64,000 bases of DNA from assembly GCF_002812725.1 (NCBI RefSeq), contig NZ_NMUN01000010.1, positions 186,001 through 250,000 of the forward strand, in the 5' to 3' direction. The notes under the pieces were generated by a model. That model was not told the origin of the DNA. It searched no databases and was given only the letters and a program-made list of their open reading frames with translations. Below, in pieces: positions 24,341 through 33,412 of the stretch (its first letter is position 1; the number at the start of each line of letters is the position of its first letter). The DNA is from Microbacterium sp. BR1 (GTDB taxonomy: Bacteria > Actinomycetota > Actinomycetes > Actinomycetales > Microbacteriaceae). The translations under genes were made by a program, and so were the position numbers.

Positions 24341-25534
24341 TCAGATGCGGATGCCTCCGCCGAGGTTGACCGGGGAGTCCACGATGTTGCCGACGATGCC
24401 GCGGATGACGCCCGTCCCGTCCTCGGAGCGGAGCTGCTCGTACCACTCCTGAGTCGCGGCCACATCGAACGCGTGCGTCTCCCACGCGCGCTTGCGGGCC
24501 CGGAGCACCAGGTCGCCCGCGCGCTCGGTGCGCACCCGCTGATAGCGCTGCAGAGTGTCTTCGACACCGAGGGTGTTGGTCGCGAACAGGATGCCGAGGG
24601 CGAAGCTGTCCTCGAGGGCCGAGCACGCACCCTGACCGATGTCGGGTGCGGTGTTGTGCGCCGCGTCGCCGAGAATCGCAACCCGCCCGTGCACCCAGGT
24701 GTCGAAGGGGTCGATGTCCCAGATCTCGACCCGGTTCAGGGACAGCGCGGGGTCGATCGAGTCGATCAACGCCTGCACGCCCGGCGCCCAGCCCGCGAAT
24801 GCCTCGCGCAGCGGTGCGGTGCCCTCGGCGCGGTCATACTCGACCCCGGTGGGCTGGGGCACATCGACGAAGAAATAGAACCGATCACCCGCGACCGGCA
24901 TGACGGCGCAGCGCTTGCCGTCCGCGACGTACGTGGTCCACTGATCGAGCGGGCCGACCGCGGCGTTCGCCGGCACGAGCCCGTTAAAGTTCGTGTAGCC
25001 CGAGTACGTACGTTCGATGGCGGGCAGACCGAGCGCGTTCGTGACGTAGTCGCGCGTGAGCGACCGGGCGCCGTCGGCCCCGATCAGCATGTCGGCCGTG
25101 TCGGTCGATCCGTCCGCGAAGGTCGCGGTGACCCGCGTGCCGTCGTCGTGGATGCCGACGAGCCTCATCGACAGGTGGATGCGGTCCATCCCGACCCGCT
25201 CCATCAGGAGCGCCTGCAGGTCCGCTCGCGCGATCGGGTAGGGCCGCTGTCCGGTCTGCGTCGTGACGGGCTCGAGGCTGAACCGGCAGAGCGTCTCGCC
25301 GGTCTTGCCGTCGTAGTACGCCATGTCGTCCATCCGACCGCCGAGCGCCGCGACCTCGTCGGCGAGTCCGAGCCAGTTCAGCACCTTGACCCCGTTCGAC
25401 CACAGCGACAGGGCCGCGCCGACCGGCTTGTTCTCGCGCATCTGGTCGTACACGACGACGTCGTGGCCGAGCCGCTGCAGCGCGATCGCGGCGCTCGTGC
25501 CGCCGATGCCGGCGCCGATGACGATGACCTTCAC
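24341..25534 (-). CDS. hpxO: FAD-dependent urate hydroxylase HpxO
   Basis: 397-residue group A flavin monooxygenase that converts urate to 5-hydroxyisourate with NADH and O2. The FAD motif GAGIGG is at 7-12, and GDAAHNTAPDIGQGACSALED near residue 290 is the second flavin motif. It matches Klebsiella HpxO in features such as KPVGAALSLW.NGVK, DQWTTYVADGKR and GDRFYFFVDVP, which carry the Arg and Tyr of the urate pocket. GTG 25534 has GGAGG seven nt upstream. It is third in the uraD-uraH-hpxO operon. Confidence 0.93.
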   Translation of the reverse strand: MKVIVIGAGIGGTSAAIALQRLGHDVVVYDQMRENKPVGAALSLWSNGVKVLNWLGLADEVAALGGRMDDMAYYDGKTGETLCRFSLEPVTTQTGQRPYPIARADLQALLMERVGMDRIHLSMRLVGIHDDGTRVTATFADGSTDTADMLIGADGARSLTRDYVTNALGLPAIERTYSGYTNFNGLVPANAAVGPLDQWTTYVADGKRCAVMPVAGDRFYFFVDVPQPTGVEYDRAEGTAPLREAFAGWAPGVQALIDSIDPALSLNRVEIWDIDPFDTWVHGRVAILGDAAHNTAPDIGQGACSALEDSFALGILFATNTLGVEDTLQRYQRVRTERAGDLVLRARKRAWETHAFDVAATQEWYEQLRSEDGTGVIRGIVGNIVDSPVNLGGGIRI

Positions 25535-25558
25535 GGGGATCCTCCGAAGCGGTGCGGC

Positions 25559-25897
25559 TCAACTGCCGCGGTAGGTGGAGTAGGCGAACGGGCTGAGCAG
25601 CAGAGGCACGTGGTAATGCCGGTCCGATTCTTCGACGCTGAAGGTCACGGTCACGAGGGGATAGAAAGTCGGGATGCCGCGGTCGGCGAACCATGCGCCG
25701 GTGCCGAAGGTGAGGGCGTACATGCCGGCCTCGAGCCGTTCCGGGCCGAGGCCGAGCCGACCGTTCGCGTCGGTGAGGCCGTCGGCGACGGCAGCGGTGC
25801 CGCCACCGGGCAGATGCCCGGCCAGCGATACGGCGACGCCGACGGCCGGTGTGCCGGTCGCGGCGTCGAGAACGTGTGTCGTCAGGTGCGGGGTCAT
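25559..25897 (-). CDS. uraH: 5-hydroxyisourate hydrolase (transthyretin-like)
   Basis: 112 residues. It hydrolyses HIU to OHCU. N-terminal LTTHVLDAATGTPA and C-terminal YSTYRGS are the family signatures, and HYHVPLLLSPF carries an active-site His. It overlaps the uraD stop by four bases and is followed 24 nt later by hpxO. Confidence 0.95.
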   Translation of the reverse strand: MTPHLTTHVLDAATGTPAVGVAVSLAGHLPGGGTAAVADGLTDANGRLGLGPERLEAGMYALTFGTGAWFADRGIPTFYPLVTVTFSVEESDRHYHVPLLLSPFAYSTYRGS

Positions 25898-26406
25898 GAA
25901 CCCATCCTGTCGTCCGTCAGCGCGCCCCGGAGGCGCAGCAGCGCGATCTCGGCGAGCTGCTCCGTCGCCTCGGCCGTCTCGGCGTCGGCGTTGCTCGCGA
26001 GTCGTCGCTCGAGGTTCGCCAGGATCTCGTCGGGGGTACGGCCCGCCGCGCGGATGAGGAACACGCGCCCGAATCGTTCCTCGTAGGCGGCGTTGCCCTG
26101 GGCGATGCGTGCCGTGACGTCGTCCGCGGCCGTCGCCATCGAGGCCTGCTCACGCCGCGAGGCGTCGCCCTCCGCCCCGAACGCCGTCGGCCTCTCGCCG
26201 ATGCGCGGGTGATGGGCGAGCGCGGCGTCGAGGTCTCCGACGTCCCACCCCTCAGCGAGCGCGGCAGCGCGGGCCTCGAGCTCGTCGACCGACGCATAGG
26301 GCCGACCGGCGACGACCGCTTCGATCCACGCCGGGATGTCGGCCCAGACGCGGACGAGGGATGCCGCGGCCGGGCCGTCCGCGTCATTGAATTCAGAGAG
26401 GAGCAC
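25894..26406 (-). CDS. uraD: OHCU decarboxylase
   Basis: 170 residues from GTG 26406. It decarboxylates OHCU to S-allantoin. HHPRIGERP carries the catalytic His, and GRVFLIRAAGRTPDEILANLERRL is the family's C-terminal motif. GTG 26406 is chosen because a TACGGT hexamer ends six nt before it and because this gives the normal family length; the frame is open further upstream through the operator. First gene of the urate-to-allantoin operon. Confidence 0.92.
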   Translation of the reverse strand: MLLSEFNDADGPAAASLVRVWADIPAWIEAVVAGRPYASVDELEARAAALAEGWDVGDLDAALAHHPRIGERPTAFGAEGDASRREQASMATAADDVTARIAQGNAAYEERFGRVFLIRAAGRTPDEILANLERRLASNADAETAEATEQLAEIALLRLRGALTDDRMGS

Positions 26407-26412
26407 CCGGCC

Positions 26413-26481
26413 ACCGTAGTGCCACCGCGTTTCCCGGATGTTGCTCTGAGTAACATCCGGGAAACGACGGGGCTTTAGGTT
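26413..26481. promoter_or_regulatory. Divergent, symmetric nitrogen-type control region between uraD and allB
   Basis: A 39-bp near-perfect palindrome (26428-26466, centre 26447, one mismatch) has 15-bp outer arms CGTTTCCCGGATGTT and AACATCCGGGAAACG. Each half reads GTAAC-N6-GAAAC (plus strand 26450-26465) or GCAAC-N6-GAAAC (minus strand), like half of a GlnR box. Ten nt beyond each GAAAC lies a -10 hexamer: TAGGTT (26476-26481) for allB and TACGGT (26413-26418, minus strand) for uraD. Both start codons follow within 6-7 nt, so both mRNAs appear leaderless. Confidence 0.7.
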
Positions 26482-26488
26482 GGGGCAC

Positions 26489-27946
26489 ATGACCGCTCTT
26501 CCCGACGCCCCGCGGGCGCTCGCCGCGCGCCGCGTCTTCATCGACGGGGCGTTCCGTTCCGCCCTCGTTCGCATCGAGGGTGGCCGCATCGCCGCGATCG
26601 AGGACTACGACCCGGATGCCGCGGGCGACGCAGCCGTCGATCCTGCGTCGAGCGAGGTCACGGTGCTGCCCGATCACCTGACGCTGCTGCCCGGACTGGT
26701 CGACTCGCACGTGCACCTGGACGAGCCCGGGCGCACCGACTGGGAGGGTTTCGAGACCGGGACGGCCGCGGCCGCGGCGGGCGGGGTCACGACGATCGTC
26801 GACATGCCGCTCAACAGCGTCCCGGTGACGACGACGCCAGAAGCTCTCGCCGAGAAGCGGGCCGCAACCGTCGGCAAGCTCGCGGTCGACCTCGCCTATT
26901 GGGGCGGCGCGGTCCCCGAGAACCTCGGATCGCTGGTCGAGCTCGCCGCGGCGGGCGTGGTCGGGTTCAAATGCTTCCTGATGCCGTCGGGAATCGACGA
27001 GTTCGGGCATCTCGATGCCGAGCAGCTGGAGGCCGCGCTCGCCGCGCTCGCCGCATTCGACGGGCTGCTCATCGTGCACGCCGAAGACCCCGCGCACATG
27101 CACGACGCCGCGACTCTCGGCCCCCGCTACGACGCTTTCCTCTCCTCGCGTCCGCCCGAGAGCGAGCGCGCGGCGATTCGGCTCGTGATCGACGCGGCCC
27201 GCCGCACCGGCGCGCGCGCACACATCGTGCACGTCTCGGACGGCGGCGCGCTGGACGACATCCGCGCGGCCAAGGCCGACGGCGTGCGGCTCACGATCGA
27301 GACCTGCCCGCATTACCTCACGCTGCGCGCCGAGGATGTTCCGGATGCCGCGGGCGAATTCAAGTGCTGCCCCCCGATCCGTGATGCCGCCAACCAAGAC
27401 CTGCTGTGGCATGGCGTCGTCGACGGCACGATCGACGCGATCGTCAGCGACCACTCGCCATCCACTCTCGAACTCAAGCAGCAGGGCGGCGGAGACTTCG
27501 CTCTCGCCTGGGGTGGGATCTCGGGCCTGCAGACGGGGTTCTCGGCGATCTGGACCTCGGCGCGTGCCCGCGGCATCCCGCTCGAGACGGTCCTGCCGCT
27601 CGTGACCACCGGACCCGCGCGGATCGCGGGCCTGGGCGCCGCAGGACGGATCGTGGTCGGAGCCCCGGCGCACTTCGCCGTCGTCGATCTCGACGCGACG
27701 TACACGGTGCGGGCGGCCGAGCTGCAATACCGCAACAAGATGTCGCCGTGGGATGGCCGCGAGCTCGCGGGGGTCGTCGAGGGCACCTACCTCGCCGGCG
27801 TCCTCGTCTACACCCCGGCGACCGGCGTGACCTCACGGAGCGGCCGTGAGATCCTGACCGTGCGCATGGTCGCGAAAGCCGCAGACCGCGCGGATGCGTC
27901 GATCTCCGGCGCCGCCATGGCCCGCGTTGAGGAGATGCATCCGTGA
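26489..27946 (+). CDS. allB: Allantoinase
   Basis: 485-residue cyclic amidohydrolase that opens allantoin to allantoate. Metal ligands: HVH at 74-76 (in LVDSHVHLDEPGRTDWEGF), carboxylated lysine K161 (GFKCFL), later HAE, HVS and SDHSPS. ATG 26489 lies seven nt after TAGGTT; no ribosome site is needed if leaderless. The gene ends with a four-base GTGA overlap onto the amidase. Confidence 0.95.
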   Translation: MTALPDAPRALAARRVFIDGAFRSALVRIEGGRIAAIEDYDPDAAGDAAVDPASSEVTVLPDHLTLLPGLVDSHVHLDEPGRTDWEGFETGTAAAAAGGVTTIVDMPLNSVPVTTTPEALAEKRAATVGKLAVDLAYWGGAVPENLGSLVELAAAGVVGFKCFLMPSGIDEFGHLDAEQLEAALAALAAFDGLLIVHAEDPAHMHDAATLGPRYDAFLSSRPPESERAAIRLVIDAARRTGARAHIVHVSDGGALDDIRAAKADGVRLTIETCPHYLTLRAEDVPDAAGEFKCCPPIRDAANQDLLWHGVVDGTIDAIVSDHSPSTLELKQQGGGDFALAWGGISGLQTGFSAIWTSARARGIPLETVLPLVTTGPARIAGLGAAGRIVVGAPAHFAVVDLDATYTVRAAELQYRNKMSPWDGRELAGVVEGTYLAGVLVYTPATGVTSRSGREILTVRMVAKAADRADASISGAAMARVEEMHP

Positions 27947-29088
27947 CCACCGCTCGTGATCGGTCCATGATCCTGCAGCCGGGCCTCGGCGAGGTCCCCG
28001 GCGACCACTATCTTGCGGCCTCGCCCGAAACCGTCCTGTGGGGTCGCCTGCCCTGCGAACGCGATGCCGCCGTGCTGACCGTTCAGCCGGGGCAGACCGT
28101 GACGATCGACACCGTGAGCCACGAGGGCATCCTCGAGGACCAGGGCAAGGATCCGCTCGCCTACTTCACCGGCAAGGGGGTGCCCGCTGCATCGGTTCTC
28201 GAAGACGCGATCGAGATCGCCGGGGCGCTCAGCCGCGACACGATGGCCGACGGTCCGCACGTCGTGACGGGGCCGATCGCGGTCGAGGGGGCGATGCCCG
28301 GGGATCTGCTCAAGCTCACCGTCGTGCGCCTGCAGCCGCGCGTGCCGTACGGCGTGATCTCGAATCGGCACGGCAAGGGTGCGCTCGTGGGCGAGCTGCC
28401 CCGCGGAGAGCACAACGTCAGCGTTTTCACGCCCGTCGAAGAGCGCGATGGGCGCCTGGTGGGGGTCCTGCCCGTGATCGAGGGCGGTCCCGGCGTCGTG
28501 GAGTTCCCGCTCGCGCCCTTCCTCGGCACGATGGGCGTCGCCGTCGCGGGCGACCAACGTCCGCACTCCGTTCCCCCGGGCGAGCACGGCGGCAACATCG
28601 ACATCAACCTGCTCGTCGAGGGCGCCGTGCTGTACCTGCCGGTGCAGGTCGAGGGCGCGCTGGCGTACGTCGGCGACCCCCACTTCGCGCAGGGCGACGG
28701 CGAGGTCGCGCTCACGGCGCTCGAAGCATCCCTGCGCGCGACACTGCGCTTCGAGGTCGTGCCGCGCGAGGAGGCGCTCGCCGAGTTCGGCGAGTTCACG
28801 GGGCCGCTGGTGCGCACCGACGAATACCTGGTGCCCACGGGCCTCGACCCCGATCTCGGCGAGGCGATGCGTCGCTGCGTGCGGGCCGCGATCTCGCTCA
28901 TCCGGGCCCGGTGGGGTCTCGACGAGCACCTCGCGTACGCGTACCTCAGCGCCGCGACCGACTTCGACATCTCGCAGGTCGTCGACATCGTCTGCGGCGT
29001 GCACGCCCGCATCCGCGAGGCCGACTTCGCGGCCGTGGAGCGCCCCGGGCATCCGTCGCCCGCTCCCGATCGGAAGGACACCCGATGA
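27943..29088 (+). CDS. Acetamidase/formamidase family protein (FmdA-like)
   Basis: 381 residues with family features: the N-terminal GDTVTIDT-like QPGQTVTIDTVSHEG, VTGPIAVEGAMPGDLLKLTV, GEHGGNIDINLLVEGAVLYLPV and a late DLFISQVVDIVCGVHA-like end. Enzymes of this family hydrolyse simple amides (formamide, acetamide). Wedged between allantoinase and an AtzH-amidase fusion by overlaps on both sides (27943-27946, 29085-29088), it very likely acts in allantoin or oxalurate breakdown, where no FmdA enzyme is an established component. Substrate unknown. Confidence 0.8.
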   Translation: MTTARDRSMILQPGLGEVPGDHYLAASPETVLWGRLPCERDAAVLTVQPGQTVTIDTVSHEGILEDQGKDPLAYFTGKGVPAASVLEDAIEIAGALSRDTMADGPHVVTGPIAVEGAMPGDLLKLTVVRLQPRVPYGVISNRHGKGALVGELPRGEHNVSVFTPVEERDGRLVGVLPVIEGGPGVVEFPLAPFLGTMGVAVAGDQRPHSVPPGEHGGNIDINLLVEGAVLYLPVQVEGALAYVGDPHFAQGDGEVALTALEASLRATLRFEVVPREEALAEFGEFTGPLVRTDEYLVPTGLDPDLGEAMRRCVRAAISLIRARWGLDEHLAYAYLSAATDFDISQVVDIVCGVHARIREADFAAVERPGHPSPAPDRKDTR

Positions 29089-30686
29089 CGGATGCAGCAG
29101 CCCGCGGGACCGAGACGGTTCCGGCCGACCTGCTCGAGGCCTTCGAGGCGTACGAACGCGCGATCATCGCCAACGACCTCGACGCGCTCGACGCGGCCTT
29201 CGCCCCGGGCGACGAGACGATGCGCGGCGACGCGGCGGGCCTCCTGGTCGGCCACGACGCGATCAGCGCTTTCCGCGGCGTACGCGGGGGAGTGCCGCCG
29301 CGCACGATCGAGCGGATCGAGTACCGCGAGCTCGCGCCTGACGTCGCGCTGCTCGTGTCGATCTCGCGCTACGTCGGCGGGGGCACGGGCCTGCAGACCC
29401 AGGTGTGGCAGCGGTTCGACGACCGGTGGCTCATCACGGCCGCGCACGTCACGCCGCGGGCGCAGGCGCTCGACCGATCGGTGTGGCGGACGGTCGGTGA
29501 CCCGCTGTGGCAGGGCGCGTGGGAGGGTCCGCTCGAGGGGCTGAGCGTCGCGGTCAAGGACCTGTTCGCGATCAAGGGATACCGCATCGGCGCGGGCAAC
29601 CGGACCTACCTCGATTCGGCGCGCGTCGAACCCACGACCGCTGCGGCTGTCTCCGATCTGCTCCGGGCGGGGGCATCCCTGCGGGGGATCGCGCGCACCG
29701 ACGAATTCGCCTACAGCGTCGCCGGCGACAACGCGCACTACGGCACCCCGCCGAACGGCGCGCTGCCGGGCGCCCTCCCCGGGGGGTCGTCGAGCGGCCC
29801 GGCGTCCGCCGTCGCGACGGGACAGGCGCAGATCGGCCTCGCGACCGACACCGCGGGGTCCATCCGCGTGCCCGCGTCGTACCAGGGCCTGTGGGGCCTG
29901 CGCACGACCCATGGGCTCGTGCCACGCCAGGGGCTGCTGCCCCTCGCGCAGACGTTCGACACGATCGGATGGCTCACGCGCGACGGTGGGACGCTGCAGA
30001 AGGTCGTCGACTGGTGCCTGAGCTACGACGGATCCGAGTCGACCGAGAGCGTCTTCGGCGAGTCCGGCCACGATCTGCCCTGGAACTTCACGGTGCCGAC
30101 GGAGATGCTCGAGTCGGTCGAGCCCGAGACGCGGGCCGCGTTCGAGACGCTGCTCGTGACCCTCGGGGCGGGGGACGACGCCCCCGTGGTGGCCGAGACA
30201 TCCCTCGGCGATCTGGATGGGTATCTCGCGGCCTTCCGCGCGGTGCAGGGCGCGGAGGCGTGGCGTAACAACGGAGAGTGGCTGCGCGAGCACCCCGGCG
30301 CCGTCGCCCCGGCCGTCGCCGAACGGTTCCGTGTTGCATCCGAGGTGACGCCGGATGCTGAGTCCGCTGCCCGTGCAACCGTCGAATCCCTGCGGGCGCG
30401 CCTGCTCGAGGCGACGGACGACACCGTGCTGATCATGCCGACCGTGCCCGGTCCCGCGCCGATGCGCACGCACCGCGGCGAACGCGTCGAGGCGGTGCGC
30501 GCGGCGACGCTCCGGATGACCACGCCCGCCGCGATCGGCGGGATACCCTCGATCTCGATCCCGCTGCTCACCGTGCCCTCGACGCTCGGTCCCGCCCCGG
30601 TCGGCGTGAGCCTCATCTCGCGCGCCGGAACCGACATCGCCCTCGTCCGCCTCGCCCGTCGCCTGGCCCGGGCGGTGGCACCGTGA
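29085..30686 (+). CDS. Fusion of AtzH-like (DUF3225) domain and amidase
   Basis: 533 residues. Residues 14-128 form an AtzH-like SnoaL-fold domain (LLEAFEAYERAIIANDLDAL, LVGHDAISAFRG, QVWQRFDDRWLITAAHVT). Residues 145-533 form an amidase-signature enzyme with the triad K158 (VAVKDLF), S235 (GGSSSG) and S259 (DTAGSIRVP), 24 residues between the two serines as usual. In Klebsiella these two parts are separate proteins (HpxZ and HpxY) linked to oxalurate use; in atrazine degraders AtzH accompanies AtzF. ATG 29085 overlaps the previous stop. Oxalurate or a ureido compound is the best-guess substrate. Confidence 0.82.
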   Translation: MTDAAARGTETVPADLLEAFEAYERAIIANDLDALDAAFAPGDETMRGDAAGLLVGHDAISAFRGVRGGVPPRTIERIEYRELAPDVALLVSISRYVGGGTGLQTQVWQRFDDRWLITAAHVTPRAQALDRSVWRTVGDPLWQGAWEGPLEGLSVAVKDLFAIKGYRIGAGNRTYLDSARVEPTTAAAVSDLLRAGASLRGIARTDEFAYSVAGDNAHYGTPPNGALPGALPGGSSSGPASAVATGQAQIGLATDTAGSIRVPASYQGLWGLRTTHGLVPRQGLLPLAQTFDTIGWLTRDGGTLQKVVDWCLSYDGSESTESVFGESGHDLPWNFTVPTEMLESVEPETRAAFETLLVTLGAGDDAPVVAETSLGDLDGYLAAFRAVQGAEAWRNNGEWLREHPGAVAPAVAERFRVASEVTPDAESAARATVESLRARLLEATDDTVLIMPTVPGPAPMRTHRGERVEAVRAATLRMTTPAAIGGIPSISIPLLTVPSTLGPAPVGVSLISRAGTDIALVRLARRLARAVAP

Positions 30687-30825
30687 CCCTGTCGCGAGGC
30701 CGCCGGATGTCGCCGACCCCGCCCGTCATCTCGCGTCAGCACCCGGCGTGCTCGGCGACAAACGGCGGACTCGGTGCCGTGGGCAGCGCCGAGCGACGCA
30801 CACGCATGAACAGACAGGACCCCGC

Positions 30826-32067
30826 ATGAACGCCTCGCCGATCGCTCCGCCCGCCCGCCTGCTCATGGGGCCCGGGCCGATCTCGGCCTACCCGAGCGTG
30901 CTCACCGCGATGTCGGCGCAGCTCGTCGGTCAGTACGACCCGTTCATGACCGACACGATGGCCGAGACGCAGGCCCTGTATCGCCGGGTGTGGGCGACGG
31001 AGAACGACGCGACACTCCTGATCGACTCGACCTCCCGCGGCGGTATCGAGGCGGCGATGATCTCGCTCATCCGGCCGGGCGACCGGGTGCTCGTGCCGGT
31101 GTTCGGACGCTTCGGGCACCTGCTCGCCGAGATCGCCGAGCGCGCGATGGCCGAGGTGCACACGATCGAGGTGCCGTGGGGCCAGGTCTTCACGCCCACC
31201 GCGATCGAAGAGGCGATCGTGCGCGTCAAGCCGCACCTGCTCGGCCTCGTGCAGGGCGACACGTCGACCACGATGCTGCAGCCGCTGGAGGACATCGGTG
31301 CGATCTGTGCCAGGCACGGCGTACTGTTCTACTCCGACGCGACCGCGTCGCTCGGCGGCAATCCGTTCGAGGCGGATGCCTGGGGCCTGGATGCCGCGAC
31401 CGCCGGACTGCAGAAGTGTCTCGGTGGGCCGTCGGGCTCGGCGCCCATCACGCTGTCGGAGCGCGCGGTCGAGGTCATTCGCTCGCGCAAGAAGATCGAG
31501 GCCGGCATCCGCGAGCCCGGTGACGAGAGCGCCGCCGACTTCGTGCGCTCGAACTATTTCGACCTCGGCATGATCCTCGACTACTGGGGCCCGCGGCGCC
31601 TGAACCACCACACCGAGGCGACGTCGATGCTCTACGGCGCCCGTGAGTGCGCCCGCGTTCTGCTCGGCGAGGGTCGCGATGCCGTCATCGAGCGCCACGT
31701 GCTCCATGGCGAGGCGATGCTCGCGGGCGTGCGCGGCCTCGGACTCGTCGTGTTCGGCGACGTCGCACACAAGATGTCGAACGTCGTGGCGGTCGAGATC
31801 CCCGAGGGCGTCGCGGGGGATGCCGCGCGCCAGGCGATGCTCGAGGACTTCGGCATCGAGATCGGCACGTCGTTCGGGCCGCTGCACGGCCGCGTGTGGC
31901 GCATCGGCACGATGGGCTACAACGCCCGCAAGGACGCCGTGCTCACGACCCTCGCCGCGCTCGAGCAGGTGCTGCGGAGGTTCGGCGCGAAGATACCGGT
32001 GGGCGGCGGCGTGGACGCGGCTCTCGACGTGTACGCCGACCTTCGCGGTGCGGGCGGGGTGCGATGA
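30826..32067 (+). CDS. pucG: (S)-ureidoglycine-glyoxylate aminotransferase
   Basis: 413-residue class V PLP aminotransferase that moves the amino group of ureidoglycine to glyoxylate, giving oxalurate and glycine. PLP lysine is K197 (GLQKCLGGPSG). Q36 (VGQYDPF) and N260 (RRLNHHTEAT) line up with the residues reported to recognise ureidoglycine in B. subtilis PucG, which separates it from alanine- or serine-glyoxylate aminotransferases. ATG 30826 has AGGA upstream. A 139-nt gap precedes it with no clear operator; it overlaps allC by four bases. Confidence 0.88.
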   Translation: MNASPIAPPARLLMGPGPISAYPSVLTAMSAQLVGQYDPFMTDTMAETQALYRRVWATENDATLLIDSTSRGGIEAAMISLIRPGDRVLVPVFGRFGHLLAEIAERAMAEVHTIEVPWGQVFTPTAIEEAIVRVKPHLLGLVQGDTSTTMLQPLEDIGAICARHGVLFYSDATASLGGNPFEADAWGLDAATAGLQKCLGGPSGSAPITLSERAVEVIRSRKKIEAGIREPGDESAADFVRSNYFDLGMILDYWGPRRLNHHTEATSMLYGARECARVLLGEGRDAVIERHVLHGEAMLAGVRGLGLVVFGDVAHKMSNVVAVEIPEGVAGDAARQAMLEDFGIEIGTSFGPLHGRVWRIGTMGYNARKDAVLTTLAALEQVLRRFGAKIPVGGGVDAALDVYADLRGAGGVR

Positions 32068-33383
32068 CCCGGACGCTCCTTCCTGACCTCACCCCCGATC
32101 GCGTTGCCGCCGCCGCTCGCCGCGTGATGGCGCGCTGCGACGAGCTCGCGCGCGTCACCGCGACGCCCGGCGAGATCGAACGGGTGTACTTGTCGACCGA
32201 GCACGCTCGCGTGAACCGCCTCGCGGCGGAGTGGATGCGCGAGGTCGGCATGAGCACGCGCCAGGATGCCGCGGGCAACCAGATCGGACGGCTTGATGCA
32301 ATCCATCGCGGCGCATCCGATCGCGACGCCCCGGCGCTGATGATCGGGTCGCACCTCGACACGGTGCCGGACGCTGGACGCTTCGACGGCATCGTCGGGG
32401 TGCTGATGGCGCTCGAGGTCGTCCGGCTCCTGCGGGTACCGGGACCGGACGGCGAAAGCAGCCTCTCTCCGCTGCCGTTCGCGATCGAGGTCGTCGCGTT
32501 CTCGGACGAAGAGGGGACGCGCTTCGGCAAGGCACTGCTCGGGTCATCCGCCGTCGCCGGAACCTGGAATGACGACTGGTGGCAGCTGACGGATGCCGAC
32601 GGCACGACACTGCGCCAGGCGGCGCTCGAATTCGGCCTGGACCCCGGGCGGATCGGCGAGGCCGCGCGTCGCCCCGACGAGCTCGTGGGGTACCTCGAGG
32701 CGCACATCGAACAGGGCCCCGAGCTCGACCGGCGGGGCCAATCGCTCGCGGTCGTGTCGTCGATCGCGAGCGCGCGCCGCTTTCAGCTCGTGGTCGAGGG
32801 CGAGGCTCGGCACGCGGGTGGAACCCCCTACGACATGCGGCACGACGCTTTGCTCGGCGCGAGCGAGGCGGCGCTCGCGGTCGAGCGCATATGCCGTGGC
32901 GAGCACCACGTGATCGGCACGGTCGGTCAGCTTGAGGCGTTCCCCGGCGCCGTCAACATCGTGCCGGGCGAGGCGCATTTCAGCCTGGACCTGCGGGGCG
33001 AGTTCGACGGCGAGCGCGACCGCGTGTGGGATGCTCTGTCGCGCGACCTCGACGTGATCATGGGTCGCCGCGGCCTGAGGTGGCGGGCCCGCGAGGTGCA
33101 CAACGCGCCCGCGGTGATGTGTGCGCCGCTGCTGCAGGATGTCATCCGTGCGGGGATTCGCGGGGCCCTGCCCGACGCCCCGGACGATCCGGCGACCCTG
33201 TTCAGTCCCGCTGGCCACGATGGCATGTCGATCGGCGCGATCACCGACGTCGGGATGCTGTTCCTGCGCAATCCCGACGGCATCAGTCACCACCCCGACG
33301 AGGCGGTCAGTGCAGCGGATGTCGCGCTCGGCATCCGCGCGCTCGCGGAGTCGGTTCTGCACCTGGCCGCCGAGCCGCGCTGA
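32064..33383 (+). CDS. allC: Allantoate amidohydrolase
   Basis: 439-residue M20-type di-metal amidohydrolase converting allantoate to ureidoglycine, CO2 and ammonia. Ligands: GSHLDTVPDAGRFDG, FSDEEGTRFG, HIEQGP and the late SHHPDE. N-carbamoyl-amino-acid hydrolases share this fold, but pairing with pucG and allB supports allantoate. ATG 32064 overlaps the pucG stop. Confidence 0.9.
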   Translation: MTRTLLPDLTPDRVAAAARRVMARCDELARVTATPGEIERVYLSTEHARVNRLAAEWMREVGMSTRQDAAGNQIGRLDAIHRGASDRDAPALMIGSHLDTVPDAGRFDGIVGVLMALEVVRLLRVPGPDGESSLSPLPFAIEVVAFSDEEGTRFGKALLGSSAVAGTWNDDWWQLTDADGTTLRQAALEFGLDPGRIGEAARRPDELVGYLEAHIEQGPELDRRGQSLAVVSSIASARRFQLVVEGEARHAGGTPYDMRHDALLGASEAALAVERICRGEHHVIGTVGQLEAFPGAVNIVPGEAHFSLDLRGEFDGERDRVWDALSRDLDVIMGRRGLRWRAREVHNAPAVMCAPLLQDVIRAGIRGALPDAPDDPATLFSPAGHDGMSIGAITDVGMLFLRNPDGISHHPDEAVSAADVALGIRALAESVLHLAAEPR

Positions 33384-33412
33384 AGTCCTCGTGCGACGCC
33401 ATGTCGCGGCGC

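Noticed and set aside
28161..30473. Very long open frame on the minus strand (770 codons) opposite the amidase genes
   Set aside because: It is antisense to two genes with clear catalytic motifs; its translation is rich in Arg/Pro/Gly/His with no domain. Such frames are normal in high-GC DNA.
30687..30825. Separate promoter or operator before pucG
   Set aside because: No palindrome, GlnR-like box or convincing -10/-35 pair was found; read-through from the allB operon is simpler.
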